18,290 nucleotides of DNA from an uncultured Treponema sp. (GTDB taxonomy: Bacteria > Spirochaetota > Spirochaetia > Treponematales > Treponemataceae): positions 1 to 18,290 of the forward strand of contig CALELJ010000043.1 in assembly GCA_937902445.1 (NCBI GenBank), in the 5' to 3' direction. The notes beneath the pieces are model-generated. The model did not search any database and was not told where the DNA came from. It saw only the letters and a program-made list of their open reading frames with translations. The translations under genes and the position numbers were made by a program. This document shows positions 5,338-13,171 of the stretch, piece by piece (position 1 is the first letter of the stretch; every line of letters begins with the position of its first letter).

Positions 5338-7035
5338 CTAATAAATTCCAAGAATCATAGGGTTGTTCCAAAGGGAACTGTAGCTTGAGGTTGCGTCCCC
5401 CGCCTCTTCCCAAACCGACTGGAGGGCATAAGTGCGTGGCCTGTATACAACCTTGCTGTTCAATGCAGACTGCTTTATCTGATGGAAGCCTCTGCTGAAG
5501 GCGATGTGCTGGCTGTCCATGTTTCCAAAGTAGAAGTCCTGGACATTTTCCACGGTCTTGAAGGCTGTGAATTCAAGTCCGCCTGCAAGTCCTACATCCA
5601 CCGGGAACCATCCATAGCCTTCAAAGTAAAGCTCGGTCCACCAGTGGGGAACTACTGAAGTCTTGTCCTTTACAAGAACGCCCGCCACAGGAACCGATGG
5701 AATTCCGGCCTGACGGCAAAGGGCCGTGAACAGAACCGCAAAGTCATAGGCGTCGCCTTTCTTGCGTCTTACAAGATCCAGGAAAGAAGCATCCCCTGTC
5801 CTTACTTTATCAGAAATTTCATAATTTTCAATGAAAAACTTGTAGATCATCTGGGCAGCCTTGTATGGATTCCTTTCCTTTCCGCATATGCTGTCAAGAA
5901 GAAGCGGTATGGCGGAATTTTCAAGCTGAACGCAGCTGTCGGAAGATGTATAGCGTGAATAGAACGGACTTGTCCTGTCCTTGTAAGGCTTGACCTTTGC
6001 CGCATTGATGTTTGACTTTACGCTGTAGGCACTGACGACATAGGTCTGGCTGAACCTCTGCTTGTTGTTGACAATCTGGTTGAGCTGTTTCTTGTGGATC
6101 ATGTCAAAAGGATCGTCCACGATGAATGGATCCGGATAGACTTCGTTGAGTTCCGCATAAGGCTGGAATGAAGAGAGCACCGGCTTTGGTATGTAAAGGG
6201 AAATCGAACTTTCCTGTTCCGCAATGTGGTTTGAAACGTCCGCCGCAATCTGGATTACATAGGTACGCCTGTTTTCATACTGCTTCTTTCCCGAAGGATA
6301 TTCCACGTTGATTTTTTTAGTTCCGCTTGAACCATGATTTGTTTCTATATAAAAGGAACCGCTGGCAGCACCATCAGGAATCCTTACCTGAATTTCAGAA
6401 TCACTCCATGAAACATAGTCAAAGTCAGCCTCGCTTGCCGCAATGAAAGCACTGCTTCTGTCTCCGGAATCATCTGCGTGGTTGGTCACATCATCCCTGT
6501 TGGCGGTAAAATAAATTTCTGAGATGCCTCTTGCAGTACCAAAGTTGGAACCGTTGATCGTGATGATCTGGCCTGTCACTGCAGTTTCATGGGACACGGA
6601 AGATATAGCCGGAACTGAAGTACCCGGATCCATCCTTACAGCAACCGGAATCCCGATCTCATTGGCAAAAAATGCAGGTTCCGAACGGCCGGCGGAAGTC
6701 CCTACGATTACAAGACCATCCTGTACGTTGGCCGGAATGTCAAAGGAGATTTTTGTGTCTGTCCAGATTTTGTAGGCGCTTGAAGTTACCCTTGAACCTG
6801 CGATCTCGACATAGGAAGTTCCTCTGGCGGAACCAAAACCGCTGCCCGTGATGACCATCTCGTCTCCCGGAGATCCGATGAGGGGCGTAATTTTCTGGAT
6901 AGCAGGCATGCGCTTTACGTTGTGGCTCACAGCCTTGATGAAAAGTGCCATGAAAACAAGAAGAACCACCCACGAAAGTGTTCTCGCAAGTGGTGAACGT
7001 CTGAGAAGATTTTTATATGAACTTATGATGCTCAA
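5338..7035 (-). CDS. Membrane-anchored IPT/TIG and transglutaminase-fold protein, catalytic Cys missing
   Basis: The 565-residue protein has an N-terminal membrane segment (about 18-36) and a large extracytoplasmic part. Two IPT/TIG immunoglobulin-like repeats follow (about 45-130, with PLIGSPGDEMVITGSGFGSA, and about 140-250, with GQIITINGSNFGTARG), then a less clear middle, then a transglutaminase-like domain (about 385-485). In that domain His464 (PHWWTEL) and Asp480 (WFPVDVG) stand where the family has them, but the Cys of the GxCxDxA motif is Ala429 (GDAYDFAVLF), so cysteine-protease-like activity is unlikely. The start is TTG, one base after the anti-sigma stop, with an AGGA Shine-Dalgarno inside that gene; the coupling suggests it works with the sigma/anti-sigma pair. 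A scaffold or peptidoglycan-binding role is inference. Confidence 0.75.
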   Translation of the reverse strand: MSIISSYKNLLRRSPLARTLSWVVLLVFMALFIKAVSHNVKRMPAIQKITPLIGSPGDEMVITGSGFGSARGTSYVEIAGSRVTSSAYKIWTDTKISFDIPANVQDGLVIVGTSAGRSEPAFFANEIGIPVAVRMDPGTSVPAISSVSHETAVTGQIITINGSNFGTARGISEIYFTANRDDVTNHADDSGDRSSAFIAASEADFDYVSWSDSEIQVRIPDGAASGSFYIETNHGSSGTKKINVEYPSGKKQYENRRTYVIQIAADVSNHIAEQESSISLYIPKPVLSSFQPYAELNEVYPDPFIVDDPFDMIHKKQLNQIVNNKQRFSQTYVVSAYSVKSNINAAKVKPYKDRTSPFYSRYTSSDSCVQLENSAIPLLLDSICGKERNPYKAAQMIYKFFIENYEISDKVRTGDASFLDLVRRKKGDAYDFAVLFTALCRQAGIPSVPVAGVLVKDKTSVVPHWWTELYFEGYGWFPVDVGLAGGLEFTAFKTVENVQDFYFGNMDSQHIAFSRGFHQIKQSALNSKVVYRPRTYALQSVWEEAGDATSSYSSLWNNPMILGIY

Positions 7036-7036
7036 T

Positions 7037-7759
7037 TCATTTTCCTACTTCAAAAGAAACTGTAAAAATCGGTGAGGAAACAGAAAAAGAAAACCCCTTG
7101 GAATGGTCTGCCGGATTTTCCTCTGAAACTCCAACAGGTGCAAAAAGGTCATAATCCGAAAGTGCCGGATGGACGACGAAACTGCGTTTTCTCATATAAG
7201 GATCAAACATCATTTCCTGCACTGCATTTGTTCCGCGGGTAGAAACAGGAACGGCATAGGATTTTTCCACTGATGAACCTGAATCAAAGAAAGATGAAAG
7301 GCGTTCAGTATCCAGGTTACCGTCAATCTTAAGCGGATTGACCACATGGGAAACGGACGTTCTTGCAACCGGAGCGAAAACCTGGCGTGCAACCTCTTTC
7401 TTTGAAGCCTTAAGCGGAACAACAAAAGCGATTGCTGCGGCGGCGGCAATTCCGGCGGCAAAATACCTGATTCCCCTGAACACCGGGAAACGAACGGAAT
7501 TATCGCTTTCCGTTTTCTTGAAGTCATTGTAGGACATCCTGGCCTGCAGACGGGCAAAACTGTCATCAAGATCCTTCTGGGAAAACACGATGGAAGCTGA
7601 ATCTTCATGAACAAAACCTTTCAGTCTGGTAAGGGCCTCAAGTTTTTTAGAACATTCAGGACATGAGGCAACATGTGCTTCATACTCCTGCAGAAATTCC
7701 TCTGGAAGCTCGCCGTCGAGATAAACCGAATGAATGTCATTTTCAGGACAAGTAGACAT
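7037..7759 (-). CDS. Zinc-finger anti-sigma factor (transmembrane)
   Basis: The 240-residue protein begins with a zf-HC2 anti-sigma domain: HVASCPEC gives His29-x3-Cys33-x2-Cys36, the zinc-binding signature of RsrA/ChrR/RskA-type factors. One membrane segment follows (about 98-116, RYFAAGIAAAAAIAFVVPL), then an extracytoplasmic part of about 120 residues of unknown fold that could be the sensor. It overlaps the sigma factor gene by 17 bases and has a Shine-Dalgarno (GGAGA) within it, so the two are translationally coupled and made together. The protein should hold the sigma factor at the membrane until a signal arrives. The signal cannot be read from the sequence. Confidence 0.88.
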   Translation of the reverse strand: MSTCPENDIHSVYLDGELPEEFLQEYEAHVASCPECSKKLEALTRLKGFVHEDSASIVFSQKDLDDSFARLQARMSYNDFKKTESDNSVRFPVFRGIRYFAAGIAAAAAIAFVVPLKASKKEVARQVFAPVARTSVSHVVNPLKIDGNLDTERLSSFFDSGSSVEKSYAVPVSTRGTNAVQEMMFDPYMRKRSFVVHPALSDYDLFAPVGVSEENPADHSKGFSFSVSSPIFTVSFEVGK

Positions 7760-8294
7760 CGTCTTCTCCTATTAACTTTAATAACTGTGCTCTGGCACGG
7801 AATACCCTTACCTTAACGTTTCCCTCGGATATTCCAAGCTGATCGCCTATTTCCTTATAATTCAGATCCGCATATTCACGGAGAACTATAACTTCCTTAA
7901 GGTTGTCCGGAAGCTTGTTTATGGCCTCAACGGCAATTTCCCTTGCTTCCTTCTTGAGAAGATCCACTTCACCGCTGTCCATGTGCTGACGGCCTTCATA
8001 CAACACCTTGTGGTATGCGTTGGCCTCACGCACCTTTCTCTTTGCATAGTTCAGGGCCGCATTCTTAACCACGCGGATCAACCAGAAGGTCGCATCGTTC
8101 ATGGTAGGAAAAACCATCTGCTTTTCCCTTGCCTTGATGAAGCTGTCGTGGACAATGTCTTCCGCGGCTTCTTCCTCCAGGACAATCTTTACGGCCACCT
8201 TGAACAGAAGAGTAAAAGTGGAATTATATATCTTTCTAAAGTCCGCATCATTGTTTGCATTAAGTGCTGCGGAACCCGTTTCATCCAATAACAA
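7743..8294 (-). CDS. ECF (extracytoplasmic function) sigma factor
   Basis: The 183-residue protein has only sigma regions 2 and 4, the ECF layout. Region 2 (about 22-95) includes AAEDIVHDSFIKAREKQ and ATFWLIRVVKNAALNYAKR; region 4 (about 125-175) includes LPDNLKEVIVLREYADLNYK and the helix-turn-helix IGDQLGISEGNVKVRVFRAR. It would direct RNA polymerase to a stress or envelope regulon; its partner is the overlapping zf-HC2 anti-sigma factor. The start is TTG at 8294, with AGGT 8 bases upstream; a second TTG at 8288 is possible, and there is no ATG in this stretch. It follows cysS by 42 bases on the same strand. From memory it matches the T. pallidum sigma-24 gene in position. Confidence 0.92.
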   Translation of the reverse strand: MLLDETGSAALNANNDADFRKIYNSTFTLLFKVAVKIVLEEEAAEDIVHDSFIKAREKQMVFPTMNDATFWLIRVVKNAALNYAKRKVREANAYHKVLYEGRQHMDSGEVDLLKKEAREIAVEAINKLPDNLKEVIVLREYADLNYKEIGDQLGISEGNVKVRVFRARAQLLKLIGEDDVYLS

Positions 8295-8336
8295 TTCAAA
8301 TTACCTATGGTTACAAAAAATCTTTAAACGTCGCAA

Positions 8337-9863
8337 TCAACCACGCTTCCACTCAGGTCCCTTAGGTGTATCGATGATGGTAATGCCACGAGCCTTAAGG
8401 ATGTCGCGGATTTCATCACAGCGGGCAAAATTCTTTGACTTCTTTGCTTCCGTTCTTTCGGCAACAAGGGCGTCGATTTCTGCAGCTTCAGGGTCACCTT
8501 CGTGTGGATTTACGCTTGCCTTCTTTTCTTCTTCCACGAGTACAAGGGCAGCCTTCTCAAGAAGCTTAAGTCCGATGACGGTGTCCATCCTTGCAACAAG
8601 CTCGATCTTTTCTTCATTAGAAAGGGCGTTTTCCTTGATGACCTTCTGGATCATTGAAAGTCCAACAGGAGCAAGAAGGTCGTTTTCCATTGCCTCGCGG
8701 AATTTGCCGATGTATTCAGCAGACTTTTCAGAAAGCCCCGAAACATCAGAAGCCTGTCCCTTTGCATATTTCTTTTCTGCGGCAGCCTTGAGCACCTCAG
8801 ATTTTTCAGCAAGCTTTGCGACACGGCCTACGAGAGCTTCACGGCTCTTTTTTGCTCCGTCCATTGCATCCCAGCTGAAAAGAATCTGCTTGCGGTAATG
8901 GGCTCCAAGAAGGAAGAAGCGGTAGTCAAGGGCATCGTATCCCTTATCTACTAACGACTGAAGTGTCAAAAAGTTACCGCTTGACTTGGACATTTTTGTA
9001 GCGCCCTGGAGAACAAGGAATTCATTGTGCATCCAGTAGTTTACCCAAGGTCCTTTTGCGGCTTCTTCAGCAGAGAAAGAACCTTCAGACTGGGCGATTT
9101 CATTTGTATGATGTACAGGAACGTGGTCGATTCCGCCTGTATGGATGTCGAAATGCTGGCCAAGGTACTTCATGCTCATGGCAGAACATTCGATATGCCA
9201 TCCAGGGTATCCTCTACCCCATGGAGAATCCCAGAGAAGTGCCTGATTCTCAAACTTTGACTTAGTGAACCAGAGGGCAAAGTCCTGTGGATTCTTCTTA
9301 TTTTCGTCGATTACGACTTCCTTGCGGCGGCCTGCTCCTTCCTTAAGCTCGTCAAGCTGAAGGTTTGCAAGCTTTCCGTAGTCCTTGTATGTGCTTACAT
9401 CGTAGTAAAGGTTTCCACCGGCCATGTAGGTATGTCCGTTTGCCTCAAGCTTCTTAATAAGCTCGATCATCTCCTGAATGTGCTCAGTGGCCTTGCATAC
9501 AACATCAGGGCGGATGATGTTCAGCCTGTCGATGTCGTTGAAGAATGCGTCGGTATAGAACCTGGCGATTTCCATGACACTCTGGTGCTTTTCTTCAGCA
9601 GTCTTGACCATCTTGTCCTCACCGTCATCGCTGTCACCGCTGAGATGTCCAACGTCGGTGATGTTCATGACATGCTTCTTGTCGTATCCAAGAAAAGTCA
9701 AGGTGCGGTCAAGTGTATCAAGAAAAACGTATGCGCGGAGGTTTCCGATATGTGCGTAGTTGTAAACTGTAGGTCCGCATCCGTAAAAACCGACAAATCC
9801 GTCAGTGATAGGCTTGAATTCCTCTATCTTGCGTCCCATGGTATTGTATAATTTAAGTGCCAT
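8337..9863 (-). CDS. cysS: Cysteinyl-tRNA synthetase
   Basis: The 508-residue protein charges tRNA-Cys with cysteine. It has the class I signatures: YGCGPTVYNYAHIGNLRAY near residue 28 (first zinc ligand Cys and the HIGH motif as HIGN), the zinc-site block WHIECSAMS near 225, HHTNEIAQSE near 250, and the KMSKS loop as KMSKSSGN near 290. The C-terminal part is helical and ends in the tRNA-binding tail (ARCDEIRDILKARGI). At 508 residues it is longer than E. coli CysRS (461); the extra is in the charged insertion around 425-470. ATG has Shine-Dalgarno AGAGG. It heads the minus-strand run and is divergent from murB with a 50-base gap. Confidence 0.97.
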   Translation of the reverse strand: MALKLYNTMGRKIEEFKPITDGFVGFYGCGPTVYNYAHIGNLRAYVFLDTLDRTLTFLGYDKKHVMNITDVGHLSGDSDDGEDKMVKTAEEKHQSVMEIARFYTDAFFNDIDRLNIIRPDVVCKATEHIQEMIELIKKLEANGHTYMAGGNLYYDVSTYKDYGKLANLQLDELKEGAGRRKEVVIDENKKNPQDFALWFTKSKFENQALLWDSPWGRGYPGWHIECSAMSMKYLGQHFDIHTGGIDHVPVHHTNEIAQSEGSFSAEEAAKGPWVNYWMHNEFLVLQGATKMSKSSGNFLTLQSLVDKGYDALDYRFFLLGAHYRKQILFSWDAMDGAKKSREALVGRVAKLAEKSEVLKAAAEKKYAKGQASDVSGLSEKSAEYIGKFREAMENDLLAPVGLSMIQKVIKENALSNEEKIELVARMDTVIGLKLLEKAALVLVEEEKKASVNPHEGDPEAAEIDALVAERTEAKKSKNFARCDEIRDILKARGITIIDTPKGPEWKRG

Positions 9864-9877
9864 AAATTGCCTCTTAT

Positions 9878-9906
9878 TTGATTATTTTTCATTCCTTTCT
9901 TATAAT
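9878..9906 (+). promoter_or_regulatory. Consensus promoter of murB, giving a leaderless start
   Basis: TTGATT (9878-9883), a 17-base spacer, and a perfect TATAAT (9901-9906). Only seven bases separate TATAAT from the murB ATG (9914), so transcription should begin at or beside the start codon. The TTATAA core also reads as a -10-like box on the minus strand towards cysS. Confidence 0.7.
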
Positions 9907-9913
9907 AGAAACA

Positions 9914-10912
9914 ATGTTAAAACTACACGAAATCACTGAAAATATCAATAAAACACCATATAAAGGAAAGATTCTTGAACATGAGGACCTTTCACAGCGT
10001 ACCACGATGAAGACAGGCGGAACTGCAGCGCTTTTCCTTGTTCCGCAGGACAAAAAATCATTTTTCATCGCCATCGCATGCCTCAGATCCCTTGGAATTC
10101 CTTTTTTCATTCTTGGCGGGGGCAGCAATGTAATTCCTCCCGATGGTGAACTTGATGCGGTGGTGGTCTCAACAGAATCCCTCAACAAAATAGAAATCGC
10201 CGGTGAAAGTGAAGGCCTGGTGCTGGTAAGGTGCGGAGCCGGAACTAAAACCTGCGATCTTGTCGATTTCTGCACCGGCAACGGACTTTCAGGTCTTGAA
10301 ACATTTGCAGGTCTCCCCGGAACAGCTGGAGGAGCCGCCTACATGAACGCCCGCTGCTATGGCAAAGAGGTGTCTGATGTGCTTTACGGGGCGGAATATT
10401 TTGATTTTGAAGGCATCCAAAAAATTACCGATTTTTCCGATAATTTTATTGAACGACACTTAAAAATGTATCATAATACAATGAGGGGTGGAGATTGGGC
10501 ATACAAGGACTCTCCTTTTATGCGCAGTCACGGATTTCTTGCTGAACTTACGTTCAGACTTGCGAGAGCAGGCAAAGAGCAAAAGGAATCCATTGCTTCT
10601 GAATGCAAAAGATACGTCGATGACCGCAATGAAAAAGGTCATTTCAAGGCGCCGAGTGCAGGAAGTGTTTTCAAGAACGACAGAAGCTTTGGACAGCCCA
10701 GCGGACGGCTTATAGACGAGGCCGGTCTCAAAGGCAGACAGATTGGCGGAGCGCAGATTGCTCCCTGGCATGGAAACATAATCATAAGCCAGGGCAAGGC
10801 GACCAGCGGCGACATCAAGGCTCTTGTAAAATCTGTCCAGGATGAAATTCTTGGCAGAACGGGATTCAGGCTTGAACCGGAGATAATTTTTATAGAACAG
10901 AATCTTCAATGA
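9914..10912 (+). CDS. murB: UDP-N-acetylenolpyruvoylglucosamine reductase
   Basis: The 332-residue flavoenzyme reduces the enolpyruvyl group to give UDP-MurNAc, the second step of peptidoglycan precursor synthesis. Motifs: NTPYKGKILE then MKTGG near 33, the FAD-binding ILGGGSNVIPPDG, LETFAGLPGTAGGAAYMNAR (read as adjoining blocks; the FAD/substrate loop), AYKDSPFM, the catalytic Ser in PSAGSVFKN, and the terminal Glu in LEPEIIF. Length is normal. An in-frame ATG at 9878 lies in the -35 box, so 9914 is chosen. With TATAAT 7 bases before the ATG there is no room for a Shine-Dalgarno, so translation is probably leaderless. It is first of four plus-strand genes (murB, cNMP protein, exported protein, DUF192). 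Confidence 0.95.
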   Translation: MLKLHEITENINKTPYKGKILEHEDLSQRTTMKTGGTAALFLVPQDKKSFFIAIACLRSLGIPFFILGGGSNVIPPDGELDAVVVSTESLNKIEIAGESEGLVLVRCGAGTKTCDLVDFCTGNGLSGLETFAGLPGTAGGAAYMNARCYGKEVSDVLYGAEYFDFEGIQKITDFSDNFIERHLKMYHNTMRGGDWAYKDSPFMRSHGFLAELTFRLARAGKEQKESIASECKRYVDDRNEKGHFKAPSAGSVFKNDRSFGQPSGRLIDEAGLKGRQIGGAQIAPWHGNIIISQGKATSGDIKALVKSVQDEILGRTGFRLEPEIIFIEQNLQ

Positions 10913-10939
10913 TTCATCGAAGTATAGAGGGGTAAAAAG

Positions 10940-12139
10940 TTGCTTCAGCTTTCATTTGTAAATTTCAAACCGAATTCACATATTCTCCTGGAGGGAGCTC
11001 CTGCAACAGACAGGTTCTTCATCATTCAAAGCGGAAGAGCCCGCAGCTACAATGAAGTTCCAGTTCCGGGGATCATGCCTGAAGTGCTTGGCCCTGGTGA
11101 CTTCATCGGTGTCATCGCATGCATGTCCGGACACAGCCAGACAAAGAGCGTTGTCGCCATAGAACCTGTAACGGCAATCATGGTAATGAAATCCCAGTAT
11201 CCGGAACTCATCGCCCAGAACACACCTGTTGCCCTCAAGATTGTAAAATCCTTTGCACGCGACATGAGAATCGTCAATGACCAGCTTACAAAGCTTACAG
11301 CAAAAAGAACATTGATCGATTCACCGGAAGCAATTTTCCCTATCGCCGAATACTATGAACATCAGGGACTTACGGACATCGCCTGCTTTGGATACTACCA
11401 GTACATCAAGCATTGCGCTTCAGGACTGAACATCGACAAGGCAAAGGACAAGTTCAAGCAGTACAAGCCACGCTCAAAGGCTGTTTATTTTGAACCTACA
11501 AACGAGATGATCCGCAACTATCCTGCCAACACAATGATCATGACGGAATGCCAGAAAGGTGCGGACATGTTCATCATCCAGGAAGGTTCCGTAAGAATTA
11601 CAAAGGTAGTCGACGGAAAGGAAGTCGTACTTGCGATCCTCAAGAAAGGCGACATGTTCGGTGAAATGGCACTTCTTGAAAACAAGCCGCGTTCTGCAAG
11701 TGCAATCGCACACACAACATGCAGCCTCATGGTTGTAAACAACGCCAACTTCAACCAGATGGTAGCAACACAGCCTCAGATGATCTCAAAGCTTACTACA
11801 ACTTTCGCCGAGCGCCTTTGGGCCATGTGCCGCCAGCTTTCAAACACACAGCTTTCAGATCCAAGAGAAAAGCTCATAGACGTCATTGCCCTCCAGCTTG
11901 AAAAACTCAAGGTTCTTCCTGTGAAGGGTGAAAAATACAACACCGGAATTTCTGTGGCCGACCTCATGAAACTTGGCGGCATTCCAAACGAACAGCAGAA
12001 TTCCGTCTACAACCTGCTCATGTCAGACCAGAACATTTTAATAGAAAACAGCATCATCCTCGTTCCTAATGTTCCGGAACTCATCAAGCAGGCAGCATTC
12101 TACAGAAAACAGAGTTCACGCCATGCAAAAGACCGCTAG
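10940..12139 (+). CDS. Protein with two cyclic-nucleotide-binding domains
   Basis: The 399-residue cytoplasmic protein has two cNMP-binding (CRP-like) domains. The second (about 180-290) is canonical: FIIQEGSVRI, then the phosphate-binding cassette GDMFGEMALLENKPRSA with Glu242 and Arg251. The first (about 1-115) keeps the fold (FFIIQSGRARSY, LGPGDFIGVIACMSG) but lacks the cassette Glu and Arg, so it may not bind. A helical link (about 125-175) separates them, and the C-terminus (about 335-380) could be a winged-helix DNA-binding region, though I see no clear signature. The start is TTG with GAGGGG 7 bases before it. It is 27 bases after murB, and its end overlaps the next gene by 17 bases. 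From memory T. pallidum has an orthologue beside murB. Confidence 0.88.
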   Translation: MLQLSFVNFKPNSHILLEGAPATDRFFIIQSGRARSYNEVPVPGIMPEVLGPGDFIGVIACMSGHSQTKSVVAIEPVTAIMVMKSQYPELIAQNTPVALKIVKSFARDMRIVNDQLTKLTAKRTLIDSPEAIFPIAEYYEHQGLTDIACFGYYQYIKHCASGLNIDKAKDKFKQYKPRSKAVYFEPTNEMIRNYPANTMIMTECQKGADMFIIQEGSVRITKVVDGKEVVLAILKKGDMFGEMALLENKPRSASAIAHTTCSLMVVNNANFNQMVATQPQMISKLTTTFAERLWAMCRQLSNTQLSDPREKLIDVIALQLEKLKVLPVKGEKYNTGISVADLMKLGGIPNEQQNSVYNLLMSDQNILIENSIILVPNVPELIKQAAFYRKQSSRHAKDR

Positions 12140-12677
12140 AAAATTCCTTGCCGCAGCCGCATTTCTTCTCCTTTCAGGATTTCTTTCCTTTGCCCAGGAC
12201 TCGCTTCCTGATGGATTCAAGAAGCTGCGTTTTGGAATGTCTGTAGACCAGGTTAAGGACGAGCTGAAAAAAGACCTGAACTTTGGCTACCGCGGTGACA
12301 GGGACGTTTCACTTCTTCCTGGAGAAAACAGGGTCCTCATAGAGACCGACACATCAAAGACGGCACCCTATTCCATCCTTGAGCGCTGCTGGTTTCAGTT
12401 TTATGATGACAAGCTTTACACCATCACCATAAACATGCGCAGAAAAAAGATGGACCATTATTCCGTCTTCACTACACTTTCAAACAAATACGGCGAGCCA
12501 ACTTCCCTCAACCCTGAAAAAAGCGAGTGGAAGGACGACAACGTAATCATGTCACTGGAAAGACCATTGACACTCAAATACACGGACAGAAAAATTTTTG
12601 ACGAACTTCAGTCAAAGGCCATGGTAAACAAGACCGCTGAAGAAGAGTCTAAGCAGGACTTCCTGGATTCACTATGA
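12123..12677 (+). CDS. Exported protein of unknown function (184 residues)
   Basis: A signal peptide is clear: MQKTARKFLAAAAFLLL, then GFLSFAQ, with cleavage probably after SFA. The mature part of about 160 residues starts with FKKLRFGMSVDQVKDELKKD, which resembles the GMSxxEVxxxLG motif of small beta-alpha periplasmic proteins (SmpA/OmlA-like or MxaK-like); the rest (YSILERCWFQFYDDKLYTIT, NKYGEPTSLNPEKSEW) is consistent with a small alpha/beta fold. I do not recognise a function. The start is ATG 12123, inside the cNMP gene (17-base overlap); upstream in-frame codons are part of that gene. It overlaps the DUF192 gene by 4 bases (ATGA), so the two are coupled. Confidence 0.75.
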   Translation: MQKTARKFLAAAAFLLLSGFLSFAQDSLPDGFKKLRFGMSVDQVKDELKKDLNFGYRGDRDVSLLPGENRVLIETDTSKTAPYSILERCWFQFYDDKLYTITINMRRKKMDHYSVFTTLSNKYGEPTSLNPEKSEWKDDNVIMSLERPLTLKYTDRKIFDELQSKAMVNKTAEEESKQDFLDSL

Positions 12678-13132
12678 AAAAAATTCTAATCCTCATTCTG
12701 TCGGCAGCCTTATTCTCTTTTTCGTGCACTGCGGAGAAAGGAAAATACAGACTTCCGGTAGAAAACATCCAGATCACAAGAAATGACAATTCCAAGATGA
12801 CGGTGCGTTCCGAAATGGCTGTAAAACCGGAAGAGCGCAACTACGGATTCATGAACAGAAAACACATTCCGTCTGGAACGGGAATGCTCTTTGTATTCGA
12901 AGAGGAGCAGCAGCTGAGTTTCTGGATGAAGAACACTCCACATCCACTTTCAATTGCCTACATCGATAAAAACGGAAAAATCCGCGACATCTTTGACATG
13001 GAACCATACAGCCTTTCACCTATCCTGAGCACAAGGTCAGTGATGTACGCCCTTGAGGTTCCAAAGGGATGGTATGCCGACAACGGAATCAAAGTCGGCG
13101 ACCTGGTGGAGATTCCGCGAAACTACAGGTAG
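12674..13132 (+). CDS. DUF192 family lipoprotein
   Basis: The 152-residue protein has a lipoprotein signal (LFSFSC; Cys18) and a DUF192 domain (about 40-145) with family marks: RSEMAVKPEERNYGFMNRK, GMLFVFEEEQQLSFWMKNT, PLSIAYIDKNGKI, MYALEVPKGWYADNGIKVGD (each quoted as a separate block). DUF192 proteins are small, often exported, with no settled function. It is the last gene of the murB operon; the ATG overlaps the previous stop (ATGA). A CCGGC/GCCGG stem follows but without a T-run on this strand. Confidence 0.88.
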   Translation: MKKILILILSAALFSFSCTAEKGKYRLPVENIQITRNDNSKMTVRSEMAVKPEERNYGFMNRKHIPSGTGMLFVFEEEQQLSFWMKNTPHPLSIAYIDKNGKIRDIFDMEPYSLSPILSTRSVMYALEVPKGWYADNGIKVGDLVEIPRNYR

Positions 13133-13163
13133 AAAATTCCGGCCACCATTCTCAGGCAGCCGG
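13133..13163 (-). terminator. Possible intrinsic terminator of the TPR gene
   Basis: On the minus strand CCGGC (13163-13159) pairs with GCCGG (13143-13139), with two more C-G pairs inside, followed by AATTTTC. The T-run is short, so termination would be moderate. It lies between the convergent TPR and DUF192 genes. Confidence 0.4.
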
Positions 13164-13171
13164 TAAAAAAA

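Noticed and set aside
8101..8898. A 265-codon plus-strand frame opposite cysS and the sigma gene
   Set aside because: It is Ser/Ala/Phe-rich, the antisense shadow of Glu/Lys-rich helices in cysS, and has no ribosome site or recognisable domain.
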